A DNA stretch of 64,000 bases from DATLHO01 sp035539855 (GTDB lineage Bacteria > Bacteroidota > Ignavibacteria > OLB7), in assembly GCA_035539855.1 (NCBI GenBank), contig DATLHO010000046.1, forward strand, positions 6,475 to 70,474. Reading direction: 5' to 3'. Of this stretch, positions 18,423-27,110 are shown piece by piece. A program made the position numbers and the translations under genes. How positions within the stretch are numbered: position 1 is the first letter of the stretch; each line of letters begins with the position of its first letter. The notes beneath the pieces were generated by a model. That model saw nothing but the letters and a program-made list of their open reading frames with translations, did not search any database and had not been told where the DNA came from.

Positions 18423-20420
18423 TCATGATCGAGCGCGTACCGGTAGCGTCACTGTGAACCGACTGCCGGAGCCGGGCTCGCTTTCGACGGTGATCGTTCC
18501 GCCGTGCTGCTCGACGATGGTGTGCGTGATCGCCAGGCCGAGCCCCGTTCCCGCGCCCACGTCCTTTGTCGTGTAGAACGGCTCGAAGATCTTCGCGATC
18601 TGCTCGCGGGTCATGCCGCGACCGGTGTCGGCGATGACGATCGATATCTGCCCGCCGTCCGACGTTCCCTCGATCGAGATCGAGCCGTCGCCGTCGCAGG
18701 CGTCGATCGCGTTCGAGAGAATATTCATGAACGCCTGATTGATCTGCCCCGGACGGCACTCGACCGGTGGCAGTCCGTCGAGACTCGTCGTCACGGAGAC
18801 CTGCGTCAGACGCGGCGCCAGCAGTGCGAGCGTCGACGAGATCCCCTTTGCGAGGTCGGTGGGCTTCAGGTCATCCTCGTCGAGGCGGCTGAACGTGCGC
18901 AGACCCCTGACGATCGCCGCGGTACGCTCGGCGCCCTCCTCGATGCCGCGCAGCAGGCTCTCGACTTCGGCGGCGATCTCCTCGCGCTCGACGTCGTCGA
19001 GCTCCGAACCGAGCACCTGCCGAACGTCGCGGCGCAGCGGGCCGACGCTCGAGCGGATGAAGTTGACGGGGTTGTTGATCTCGTGAGCGATGCCGGCGGT
19101 GAGCTGTCCGAGCGATGCCATCTTCTCGGCGTGAACCAGCTGCGCCTGCGCGCGCTTCAACTCCTCGTGCGCCGACTGCAGCGACGCGTGTGCTTCGGCG
19201 AGCTCGACGTGACGCAGTCGCTCAATCTCCGCCTCCTTCCTCGCGAGCTCGACCTGCCGGGAGGTCTCGATCTCGGTGACCTGTCGCCGGGTCTCGGCGC
19301 TACGCCACTCGTTGCCGATGCGGTGCATCTCACGCAGGTGCTCGAGCGCGCCGCGGAAGTCGCCGGAGCGCTCGTAGGTCTCGGCGAGGTAGCCGTGCGC
19401 CTTCTCGAGCAGCGGCGGCTTGCCGATCTCCTCGGCCAGCGCGAGCATGCGCCGGATGCGCTCGATCGACTCGTCGAACCGGCCGAGCTCGCGGAGCGCC
19501 ACACCGACGTTCCCTTCGGTGAGAGCGAGACTCGCGATGTTGCCGAGCGATTCGGCGAGCCGTCCCGACTCGCTGTAATGCTCCAGCGCCGTGTCGTAGC
19601 GCCGCAGCCGCATCTCCGCCGTGCCGAGATTCATCAGGGCCGAGGCGATCAGATCGCTGCTGCCGGACGAGCGCGCCAGGTCGAGCACGCGCGACTGGGT
19701 CACGCGCGCCTCCTCGAACTGCTCGAGGTGCCCGTAAATGATCCCCATGTTCCCGAGGCACCGAAGCATGATGCCGGTGTTCCCGATCGATTCGGCCACG
19801 TCGTAACTTCGGCGGTAGCATTCGAGCGCCCTCGGGTAATCCCCCGTCTGGGCGTGGACGTTGCCGATGTTGCTGCTCGCCGAGGCGGCGCCGGCGTTGT
19901 CACCGAGCTCGATCGCGAGCGCCTCCGCCCGGCGATGCGACTCGATGGCGCCCGCGAGATCACCCATCGACAGCAACGTGTTGCCGAGGCCGAGAAGCGT
20001 CTTCATCTCGAGAAACGTCTCGCCCGTCTCACGGGCCCCGGCCAGCGACGCCTCGTAGAGCCGCTTCGATTCGCCGTACTCGCCGCGTCGCTCGCGGTAC
20101 GACGCGAGGCCGTTCATCGCGAGGATGCGCCAGCGTCGTGCACCGAGCTCCTCGAGGCGCGCGATGACGCGGTCGCCGATGATCGTGATCTCGTCGTCGT
20201 GCACGCCCGGTCCGCACAATGCGACCGCCAGCTCGATGACGTCGACGATCGCCTCATCGCCGTCGCGGCGGGCGCGCTCGTTCAGCCCGGCCGCGGCGTC
20301 GAGCAGTAGCCGCGGTTCGCTCTGGCGCAGATGCCACAGACGCTCGACCGTTGCGGCGAGCGTCTCCTGGCCATCCGCACCGGCAGCGCCGAGCGAAGTG
20401 TTCGTGAGTGCTTCGGACAT
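18423..20420 (-). CDS. Cytoplasmic TPR-containing histidine kinase
   Basis: A 665-residue sensor kinase without membrane segments. ATG 20420 is chosen because a TATCTTCG promoter element lies at 20453-20460. Residues of about 80-370 are TPR repeats (for example GNTLLSMGDLAGAIESHRRA, SSNIGNVHAQTGDYPRALEC). A coiled coil of Glu/Ala/Gln follows (about 375-430). The HisKA box EKMASLGQLTAGIAHEINNP has its phosphate-accepting His at about residue 446. The ATPase domain shows the N box (NILSNAIDA), the G1 box (IADTGRGM) and the G2 box (TGLGLAITHTIVEQHGG). It should autophosphorylate in response to a partner bound by the TPRs. No response regulator is adjacent, so the partner is unknown. Confidence 0.88.
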   Translation of the reverse strand: MSEALTNTSLGAAGADGQETLAATVERLWHLRQSEPRLLLDAAAGLNERARRDGDEAIVDVIELAVALCGPGVHDDEITIIGDRVIARLEELGARRWRILAMNGLASYRERRGEYGESKRLYEASLAGARETGETFLEMKTLLGLGNTLLSMGDLAGAIESHRRAEALAIELGDNAGAASASSNIGNVHAQTGDYPRALECYRRSYDVAESIGNTGIMLRCLGNMGIIYGHLEQFEEARVTQSRVLDLARSSGSSDLIASALMNLGTAEMRLRRYDTALEHYSESGRLAESLGNIASLALTEGNVGVALRELGRFDESIERIRRMLALAEEIGKPPLLEKAHGYLAETYERSGDFRGALEHLREMHRIGNEWRSAETRRQVTEIETSRQVELARKEAEIERLRHVELAEAHASLQSAHEELKRAQAQLVHAEKMASLGQLTAGIAHEINNPVNFIRSSVGPLRRDVRQVLGSELDDVEREEIAAEVESLLRGIEEGAERTAAIVRGLRTFSRLDEDDLKPTDLAKGISSTLALLAPRLTQVSVTTSLDGLPPVECRPGQINQAFMNILSNAIDACDGDGSISIEGTSDGGQISIVIADTGRGMTREQIAKIFEPFYTTKDVGAGTGLGLAITHTIVEQHGGTITVESEPGSGSRFTVTLPVRARS

Positions 20421-20452
20421 GTCTGGTTGATCGTTCGGAAGGCAGGGGGTGC

Positions 20453-20460
20453 CGAAGATA
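20453..20460 (-). promoter_or_regulatory. -7 promoter element TATCTTCG for the histidine kinase
   Basis: TATCTTCG on the minus strand is the variant -7 element seen repeatedly in this window. It lies 33 bases before ATG 20420 and just past the stop of the RND gene, which suggests that the kinase is transcribed separately from the efflux operon. Confidence 0.45.
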
Positions 20461-20481
20461 CGGCCCTCGATGCCGGCTGGA

Positions 20482-23400
20482 TTACCGGTCGTCCCTGGCG
20501 ACCGCGGGCTCACCCGCCGGACCCGGCTCATCGCCCTTGCGCCGAAGCTTCCTTCCGAACCACTCCCTCCACTCGTCGAAGATCTCGTAGACGGTCGGGA
20601 TCACGACGAGCGTGAGGATCGTCGAGGTGATGGTGCCGCCGATCACGGCTCGGCCCAGCGGAGCGCGGAAGTCGGCGCCCTCGCCGGCGCCGATCGCGAC
20701 GGGGATCATGCCGGCGATCAGCGCGAGCGTGGTCATCATGATCGGGCGCAGGCGCACGCGGCCGGCCTCGATCAGCGCCTCGCGCAGCGGCAGCCCTTGC
20801 TCCCTGCGCGCGTTCTTGGCGAAGTCGATCAGCAGGATCGCGTTCTTGGCGACGATGCCGAACAGCAGGATCACGCCGATCATGCTCATGATGTTCAGCG
20901 TGTCGCCGGTCGCCAGCAGAGCAAGCACGACGCCGATGAGCGACAGCGGCAGCGAGAGCATGATCGCCAGCGGATCGAGGAACGATCCGAACTGCACCAC
21001 CAGGATCAGGTACATCAGAAGCACTGCAAGACCGAGCGAGGCGAGGATGCTCGTGAAGACCTCGGCCTGGCTCTTGACCTCGCCACCCTGCGTGATCTGC
21101 ACGCCCGGCGGCAGATCCAGCGCCGCGATGCCGCGGTTGACGTCCTGCGAGACCTCGGTGAGCGAGCGACCCTCGACGTTGGCGCCGACGGTGATCACGC
21201 GGTCGCGATCGAGGTGATCGATCGACGCGGGACCGACCGTCTGACGTACCGTCGCGATCTGTCCGAGCGGAACGATGCTCGTCGCGGCGGGTGCGGGTGC
21301 TCCGGGCGGGCCACCGCCGGAGCCCGGCGCGACGACAAGCGGCAGGTTCGAGAGGTCGCCGACGTTCTCGCGCGCCTCGGCCTCGAGCCGCACGACGACG
21401 TCGCGCGTGCGGCCGGTCGGATCGACCCAGTCGCCGACGTCGAGTCCCGCGAACGCGGGGCGCAGCGACTGCGCAACCTGGCCGACCGTAAGACCCATCG
21501 TGCCGATCAGGCTGCGGTTGAGCTCCACCTCGATCTCGGGCTTCTGTCCGCGCGTGGACAGTCCGATGTCGACGGCGCCCGGCGCCTTCGCAAGCGACGC
21601 CGCGATCGCTTCGGCCGCGGTGTTCATCTCCGCCTCGTCGTCACCGCGCACCTCGATCGAGATCTGCTTCTGGTTGCCGCCGAAGCCGCCGCTGCCGACC
21701 GACGCCAGGGCGCCGCCGACGGTGCGGATCTCCCGCCGGATGATGGCCGTCAGCTCGTCCTGCGAGCGCGCGCGATCCTTCTTCGGAATCAGGCGAACGT
21801 AGATCGTCCCGAGGTCGACGGCGCCGGAGCCGCTGGCCGTGCCGATCGAGGTGTAGGTGTAGGCGACCTCCTTGTGCGCACGGATCATCGACCCGATCTC
21901 CTCGGCCTTCAGCCGCGAGTACGCGAGGCTCGAGCCCGGAGGCGTCTCGAAGTTGATCGTCAGCTCCGAGCGATCGGAGACCGGCGAGAATCCCGCACCT
22001 CCGAAGAGCACCTGCAGCGTGATGGCGCCGACGAACGATGCCATGGCCAGGCCGATCATCACCCAGCGATGATCCAGCGCCCACGCGATGACGCCGCGGT
22101 AGCGATCGGCCTGACGGTCGAACCAGTTGTTGAAGCGCTCGAGCGCGCGCGCGATCGGATTGCGGTGCTGTCCCGCCTCGATCTCAGGATCGGGCCAGTA
22201 CGCCGAGAGCATCGGGTCGAGCGAGAACGAGACGAACAGCGACACGAGCACCGCGCACGCGATCGTCAGCGCGAACGGTTTGAACCACTGTCCGGCGATT
22301 CCATCCATGAACGCGATCGGCACGAAGACCGCGATGATCGAGAACGTCGTCGCCGCGACGGCCAGGCCGATCTCGCTCGTCCCCTTGTGCGAGGCGGTGA
22401 CGTGGTCGAGCCCGAGCTCGATGTGCCGCACGATGTTCTCACGCACGACGATCGCGTCGTCGATGAGGATGCCGATCGCGAGCGAGAGTCCGAGCAGCGA
22501 CATCGTGTTCAGCGTGAAGCCGAACGCCTGCACGGCGATGAACGCGGCGATCGTGGAGACCGGCAGCGCAAGTCCGGTGATCACCGTCGAGCGCCACGAA
22601 TTGAGGAACAGGAACACGACGAACACGGTCAGCAGAGCTCCCTCGACGAGCGCCTCCTGCACGTTCGCGACCGACGCCTCGACGCGCGCGCCCGCATCCT
22701 TGACGAGCGAGAGCTTCGCGCCCTCGGGCAGGCGCTTCTGGATGGCGGTGATCGCCTCCTTGATCTCGTCGGCCACGGTCGCGGTGCTGGCGCCCTTGGC
22801 CTTGGTCACCTCGATGCCGACCGCGTCGATGCCGTTGTAGAGTCCGAGCGAGCGCGCCTCCGCGGCGGTGTCGGCGACGTCGGCGACGTCGTCGAGCCGG
22901 ATGAGCTGTCCGCCGCGGGCGACGACGACGAGCTGGCGGAATTCCTCGACGGTCTCAATGCGGCCCTGCAGGCGGATGGTCTGTTCTTCGAACTCGGCGT
23001 TGACGCGACCGACCGGCGCGGCGAGGTTCTGCGCCTGCAGTGCGCCGACGACCTGCGAGACGCTCACGCCGTTGGCGCGCAACGCATCGGCATCGAGCTT
23101 CACGGCGATCTCGCGAGCGATGCCGCCGACGACCGTCACCTGGGCCACGCCGGGAATCGAGCGGAGCTCCCGGGTCACGCCGGGATCGGCCAGCAGCGTG
23201 AGCTCCGCGGGATCCACCGTCGGCGACTGCAGCACGAGCGAGACGATCGGCAGGTCGGCGGGATCGAACTTCCTGATGAGCGGCTCGCGCATCTCCAGCG
23301 GCAGCCGGTCGCGGATGCCGCTGATCGCGTCGCGAATGTCCTGCGACGCCTGATCGGGACTCTTGCTGAAGACGAACTGGACGATGATCTGTCCGAAGCC

Positions 23401-23658
23401 GTCGGACGATGTCGAAGTGATGCGGTCGACGCCGGCGATGCTGTTGAACGCCTCCTCCATCCGCTCGACGACCTCGCGCTCGACCTGTCCGGGCGAGGCG
23501 CCGGGGTACGGCACGGCGACGAAGATGATCGGCGCGGCGATGTCGGGGAACTCGTCGACGTCGAGACTGACCAGCGCGAAGAGTCCGAAGACGACGAGCG
23601 CCAGCATGGTCACGACGGTGACGACCGGGCGGCGGATGGCGAAGTCGGAGATGATCAT
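20482..23658 (-). CDS. RND-family multidrug efflux transporter (HAE1/AcrB type)
   Basis: A 1058-residue inner-membrane proton-driven pump subunit of the usual family length. It begins with the canonical ISDFAIRRPVVTVV motif and first membrane helix. Transmembrane helix 4 carries the proton-relay Asp pair (LGLSLAIGILIDDAIVVREN). The porter-domain motif YPGASPGQVEREVVERME and the late helices (GIVAKNAILLIDFAKNAR, RPIMMTTLALIAGM) are intact. It should work with the membrane fusion protein encoded just upstream, whose stop overlaps this start by 4 bases (ATGA). The third part of the system, TolC, is encoded first in the operon but is internally deleted. Substrates cannot be told from sequence; hydrophobic toxic compounds are typical for the family. 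Confidence 0.93.
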   Translation of the reverse strand: MIISDFAIRRPVVTVVTMLALVVFGLFALVSLDVDEFPDIAAPIIFVAVPYPGASPGQVEREVVERMEEAFNSIAGVDRITSTSSDGFGQIIVQFVFSKSPDQASQDIRDAISGIRDRLPLEMREPLIRKFDPADLPIVSLVLQSPTVDPAELTLLADPGVTRELRSIPGVAQVTVVGGIAREIAVKLDADALRANGVSVSQVVGALQAQNLAAPVGRVNAEFEEQTIRLQGRIETVEEFRQLVVVARGGQLIRLDDVADVADTAAEARSLGLYNGIDAVGIEVTKAKGASTATVADEIKEAITAIQKRLPEGAKLSLVKDAGARVEASVANVQEALVEGALLTVFVVFLFLNSWRSTVITGLALPVSTIAAFIAVQAFGFTLNTMSLLGLSLAIGILIDDAIVVRENIVRHIELGLDHVTASHKGTSEIGLAVAATTFSIIAVFVPIAFMDGIAGQWFKPFALTIACAVLVSLFVSFSLDPMLSAYWPDPEIEAGQHRNPIARALERFNNWFDRQADRYRGVIAWALDHRWVMIGLAMASFVGAITLQVLFGGAGFSPVSDRSELTINFETPPGSSLAYSRLKAEEIGSMIRAHKEVAYTYTSIGTASGSGAVDLGTIYVRLIPKKDRARSQDELTAIIRREIRTVGGALASVGSGGFGGNQKQISIEVRGDDEAEMNTAAEAIAASLAKAPGAVDIGLSTRGQKPEIEVELNRSLIGTMGLTVGQVAQSLRPAFAGLDVGDWVDPTGRTRDVVVRLEAEARENVGDLSNLPLVVAPGSGGGPPGAPAPAATSIVPLGQIATVRQTVGPASIDHLDRDRVITVGANVEGRSLTEVSQDVNRGIAALDLPPGVQITQGGEVKSQAEVFTSILASLGLAVLLMYLILVVQFGSFLDPLAIMLSLPLSLIGVVLALLATGDTLNIMSMIGVILLFGIVAKNAILLIDFAKNARREQGLPLREALIEAGRVRLRPIMMTTLALIAGMIPVAIGAGEGADFRAPLGRAVIGGTITSTILTLVVIPTVYEIFDEWREWFGRKLRRKGDEPGPAGEPAVARDDR

Positions 23659-24842
23659 CGACGGCCTCCGGTGCTCGTCGTGAGCCTGACGAGCATGCCC
23701 GGCGTGGTCTGCAGCGCGCCGCCGAGCAGCACGGTGTCGCCGGCGACGATGCCCGAGAGCACCTCGACGCGATCGCTTCGCGCGTCGGTCGCGCCGAGCT
23801 TCACGTCGACGCGCTTCGCCCGTCCGAGCGTCACGCGCATGACGCTCGGCTGCATGCCGCGTCGATCGATCGCGCGGGTCGGCACCGTCGTGGCGTTGCG
23901 CACCTGCGTCGCGACCGTTCCCTCGGCGAAGAGCTCGGCCAGCAGATCGTTGCCGGCGTTCGGGATCTCGGCATACACCCGCACCTGTCGCGTGGTCGGA
24001 TCGACGCTCGGGTTGATGCGCGTGATGCGTCCGGTGAACGTGCGGTCGGGGAAGCCGTTGACGTTGAACACGATTGCGTCGCCGACCTTCACCTGTCCGA
24101 TCTGCTCGGTCGGCACGAGGGCCTCGAGCTGCAGCGACGACGGGTCGACGACGGTGTACATAGCGGTGCCCGGCTGGACGATGTCACCGGTACCGACGAG
24201 CTTTTCGCTGACACGTCCGGAGAACGGCGCGCGCACCTGCGTGTACGTGAGCTGGCGCTGGGCCGCGGTCAGTTGCGATCGCGTCTGCGTGAGCGCGGAC
24301 TGGGCCGCGACCGTGTTGCGGCGCGCGACGTCGACGTCGCGCTGCGCGATCGCCCCGACCTCGAACAGCGCCTGCAACCGCGACTCCTCGCGTTGCGCCA
24401 GGTCGAGACTGCTCTGCGCGTTGGCGACGGCCGAGCGTGCGGACTCGACCTGCGTGCGGATCGTCTGCGCGTCGATCGTCGCCAGCAGCGCGCCGGCGCC
24501 CACCGCCTGGCCTCCGTCGGCGTGCGTCGCGGTCACGGCCCCCGGCACCTGCGCCCGCAGCGTCGCCTCGCGCTTCGGCGCGAGGTTGCCCGAGAGCCGC
24601 GGACCGCTCTCGATGCGCCCCAACGTCGCGACCGCCCACGTCTCGGCTCCGAGCGTGATCACACGCTCCTCGGGAGCGGCCGACGCCTGCTCCTTCGGTC
24701 CGCCGCCGCATCCGGCGACGAGGGCGCCGGCGGCTATGACGATCGCGACGACAGCCGCTGCAGCCTTCTCGCGGGCGATGGCTCTTTCACTACCGACACC
24801 CGTCGCTCCTGCGACGGAGCGTGTACTCCACATCTGCTTCAT
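23655..24842 (-). CDS. RND efflux periplasmic adaptor (membrane fusion) lipoprotein
   Basis: A 395-residue adaptor. ATG 24842 overlaps the stop of the TolC-like gene (ATGA). It places a lipobox, IVIAAGALVAGC, near the N-terminus, so the protein should be a lipoprotein. A lipoyl/biotinyl-like half motif (GAVTATHADGGQAVGAGALL) is followed by a coiled-coil hairpin of about 75 residues. The second lipoyl half (YTQVRAPFSGRVSEKLVGTGD) and a beta-barrel domain (FNVNGFPDRTFTGRITRINP) come next. This is the standard order of AcrA/MexA proteins. It bridges the RND pump and an outer-membrane channel. The long in-frame extension upstream of ATG 24842 is a shadow of the TolC gene. Confidence 0.9.
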   Translation of the reverse strand: MKQMWSTRSVAGATGVGSERAIAREKAAAAVVAIVIAAGALVAGCGGGPKEQASAAPEERVITLGAETWAVATLGRIESGPRLSGNLAPKREATLRAQVPGAVTATHADGGQAVGAGALLATIDAQTIRTQVESARSAVANAQSSLDLAQREESRLQALFEVGAIAQRDVDVARRNTVAAQSALTQTRSQLTAAQRQLTYTQVRAPFSGRVSEKLVGTGDIVQPGTAMYTVVDPSSLQLEALVPTEQIGQVKVGDAIVFNVNGFPDRTFTGRITRINPSVDPTTRQVRVYAEIPNAGNDLLAELFAEGTVATQVRNATTVPTRAIDRRGMQPSVMRVTLGRAKRVDVKLGATDARSDRVEVLSGIVAGDTVLLGGALQTTPGMLVRLTTSTGGRR

Positions 24843-25297
24843 GGTCCGGTTGTCCCCTGGAAGTTCTGTGCGCCGCCCATCGACGGCGCGCCCGGCTGTG
24901 TCTGGGCGCCAGTGACGGCGCCGCCTGTCGTTGCGCCCGCGCCCATCGCCGCGGCAGCGGCGGCCACCGAACCGCCGCCGGTGCTCAGCGGGAGATCGCG
25001 CAGCAGCGCCAGGCGCACGTCGGAGAGATCGATTTGCGTCGCGATCCCTTCGCGGAATCTGATCTGCGACGCGTTGACCTGCGGGAGGAAGGCGCTGGCG
25101 GCGATGTCCTGGTTGCCCTCGGCGCGAAGCACGCCGGCGCGGGCGATGGCGACCTCCTCGGCGCCGCCGACGGCGCGGGCGATCGCCTCGTCGAGCGAGA
25201 GCGTTCGGATCGCCGGCTGCTGCGCGGCGAGCGGCGCGAGGGCGCCCGGAATCCACAGACAGAGCAGCAGCGCGAGCCGGCGAGAACATGAGCGCAT
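24839..25297 (-). CDS. TolC-family outer-membrane efflux protein with internal deletion
   Basis: Only 152 residues, whereas TolC-family proteins are usually 400-500. The signal peptide (LALLLCLWIPGALAPLAAQQ) and the typical N-terminal motif (LSLDEAIARAVGGAEEVAIA, then FLPQVNASQ) run directly into FREGIATQIDLSDVRLALLR. That second motif belongs near the C-terminal end of a normal TolC. A Gly/Ala/Thr-rich tail follows, and the stop overlaps the adaptor start. The central 250-300 residues, which form most of the barrel and helices, are missing in frame. The product is unlikely to form a channel alone. It could be a real deletion that keeps translational coupling, or an assembly collapse. Confidence 0.72.
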   Translation of the reverse strand: MRSCSRRLALLLCLWIPGALAPLAAQQPAIRTLSLDEAIARAVGGAEEVAIARAGVLRAEGNQDIAASAFLPQVNASQIRFREGIATQIDLSDVRLALLRDLPLSTGGGSVAAAAAAMGAGATTGGAVTGAQTQPGAPSMGGAQNFQGTTGP

Positions 25298-25466
25298 GAC
25301 GTCGAGTGTTTCTCTCCTGGAGCCCCGAACGACGCCGCGACGCCCGGCGGGGATGCCGTTGATCGCGACGATGGCGCCCGCGGCCCGGGGGAGGGCCGGC
25401 CGGGGTGACGGCGCCTGCGTGGCGAGCGGGTCGGCGCAAGCGCTGTGCCGCCGAGGCTCGCGTCCA

Positions 25467-25490
25467 CGAACATAACCGAAGTTCTGCTGC
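25467..25490 (-). promoter_or_regulatory. Candidate promoter of the efflux operon (TTG-N16-TATGTTCG)
   Basis: On the minus strand TATGTTCG (25474-25467) follows a TTG with 16 bases between them. It faces away from the nhaA promoter about 90 bases off, which makes a divergent promoter region. Confidence 0.4.
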
Positions 25491-25552
25491 CAACGGACCG
25501 CGATTCGGCAATCCCGATGTGCTCCGGGCACCACCGCCCGTCCGATTTTTCT

Positions 25553-25581
25553 TTGCCCTTCGAGACCGCCGCGTAGCTTTG
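25553..25581 (+). promoter_or_regulatory. nhaA promoter (TTG-N18-TAGCTTTG), near-leaderless
   Basis: TTG at 25553-25555 and an exact TAnnTTTG (TAGCTTTG, 25574-25581) with 18 bases between them. The -7 element ends only 8 bases before the nhaA ATG (25589), so transcription should begin at or within a few bases of the start codon. Confidence 0.6.
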
Positions 25582-25588
25582 GCCTCGC

Positions 25589-26974
25589 ATGAACTCCCAG
25601 ACCTCAGACACCCTCGAGCGCATAAAGCGAATCGTCACGCCACACGATCGCGCGCCCATCGACGCGGTCATCAGGCCGTTCCAGCGCTTCATCGATGCCG
25701 AGGAGGCCGGCGGCATCGTGCTGATCGTCTGCACCGCGATCGCACTGTTCTGGGCAAACTCGGCGTGGGCCGATAGCTACCATGCGCTGTGGGAGACGCA
25801 TCTGCGCATCGCGCTCGGACCGTGGACGCTCGACTACCCGCTGCACCACTGGGTGAACGATGCGTTGATGGCGATCTTCTTCTTCTACGTCGGGCTCGAG
25901 ATCAAGCGCGAGATCCTCATCGGCGAGCTCTCGTCGGCGCGCAACGCTGCGCTGCCGATCGCCGCTGCGATCGGCGGGATGATCGTGCCGGCGCTGATCT
26001 ACACGCTGTTCAACGCCGGCACGCCCGCCGCACACGGCTGGGGCGTGCCGATGGCGACCGACATCGCGTTCGCGCTCGGCATCCTCGCGCTTCTCGGCAG
26101 GCGCATTCCATTCGGGCTGACGGTGTTCCTCGCCGCGCTTGCGATCGCCGACGATCTCGGCGCCGTGGTCGTGATCGCCGTGTTCTACAGCGACAACATC
26201 GCGCTCGGTGCTCTCGGCATCGCCGGAGCATTTCTCGTTTTCCTGATGATCGCCAACCGTTCCGGCGTGCGCCGGACGTTCGTCTACGTCTTCCTCGGAG
26301 TCTTCGTCTGGCTCGCCGTGCTCAAGTCCGGCGTGCACGCCACGGTTGCCGGAGTGCTCATCGCGATGACGGTCCCGACCCGCACGGTCATCAACTCCAT
26401 CCAGTTCGCACGGCGCACGCGCCAGCTCACCGACGAGTTCGAGGCGCTCGGCGTCAGCGAGGAGGACATCCTCGGCGCCGACGATCAGGAGGCGGTCGTG
26501 CAGGCGCTCGAGACCACCTGCGAGCAGGCGCAGGCTCCGTCGCAGCGCATGGAGCACGGTCTGTCGAAGTGGGTGTCGTTCGTGATCATGCCGGTCTTCG
26601 CGCTCGCCAACGCGGGCATCGTCTTCGAGGGAGACTTCTTCGGCGCGCTCCTGCTGCCGGTGACGCTGGGCGTCGCGCTCGGCCTTGTCGTCGGCAAGCA
26701 GATCGGCATCACGCTCTTCTCGTGGATCGCCGTGCGACTCGGCATCGGCGCGCTTCCCCAGGGCGTCACCTGGCGCCACATCTACGGCGCGGCGCTGCTC
26801 GGCGGCATCGGCTTCACCATGTCGCTGTTCATCGCCGGACTCGGCTTCGGCGATCCGGTGCTGCTCAACGAGGCGAAGGTCGGCATCCTCGTCGGCTCGC
26901 TCGTCTCGGCAATCCTCGGCTGGCTCGTCCTGCGGAGCGCGCCAGAGAAGCCGCTCGCCGAGAGCGCGCCCTGA
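25589..26974 (+). CDS. nhaA: Na+/H+ antiporter NhaA
   Basis: A 461-residue inner-membrane antiporter that exports Na+ (or Li+) in exchange for H+ and so helps with pH and salt balance. It shows the family core MAIFFFYVGLEIKREILIGE, and ATDIAFALGILALLGRR followed by LAIADDLGAVVVIAVFY, which contains the paired Asp residues of the ion-binding site. Around a dozen hydrophobic helices are visible. It is longer than E. coli NhaA (388): an extra cytoplasmic loop of about 60 residues (near residues 275-330) and a C-terminal extension are present, as in many Bacteroidota. Transcription starts very close to the ATG. It is divergent from the efflux operon and has no operon partner. Confidence 0.95.
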   Translation: MNSQTSDTLERIKRIVTPHDRAPIDAVIRPFQRFIDAEEAGGIVLIVCTAIALFWANSAWADSYHALWETHLRIALGPWTLDYPLHHWVNDALMAIFFFYVGLEIKREILIGELSSARNAALPIAAAIGGMIVPALIYTLFNAGTPAAHGWGVPMATDIAFALGILALLGRRIPFGLTVFLAALAIADDLGAVVVIAVFYSDNIALGALGIAGAFLVFLMIANRSGVRRTFVYVFLGVFVWLAVLKSGVHATVAGVLIAMTVPTRTVINSIQFARRTRQLTDEFEALGVSEEDILGADDQEAVVQALETTCEQAQAPSQRMEHGLSKWVSFVIMPVFALANAGIVFEGDFFGALLLPVTLGVALGLVVGKQIGITLFSWIAVRLGIGALPQGVTWRHIYGAALLGGIGFTMSLFIAGLGFGDPVLLNEAKVGILVGSLVSAILGWLVLRSAPEKPLAESAP

Positions 26975-27012
26975 CGGCGGCAGCGCCCGGCGCGATGGAG
27001 TCGCCGATCCTG

Positions 27013-27088
27013 AGCGGACGCGTATCTTCGCACTGGTCCTCTCTCCGCAGCGGACGCGTATCTTCGCACTGGTCCTCTCTCTCTCCGC
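27013..27088 (+). repeat. Tandem duplication of a promoter segment (2 copies of about 36 bp)
   Basis: Copy 1 (27013-27048) and copy 2 (27049-27088) are identical apart from an extra CTCT in copy 2. Each contains a TATCTTCG -7 element (27023-27030 and 27059-27066). Both point toward the GH20-like gene, whose ATG is 45 bases after the second element. Two start sites 36 bases apart are expected. Confidence 0.75.
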
Positions 27089-27110
27089 ATCCACGCTTCC
27101 CTCCCCAGCC

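Noticed and set aside
20449..24915. A 1488-codon open frame on the plus strand opposite the RND and adaptor genes
   Set aside because: It is the antisense shadow of GC-rich genes: composition is Arg/Asp/Glu/His-rich without motifs, while the minus strand encodes complete RND and MFP proteins.
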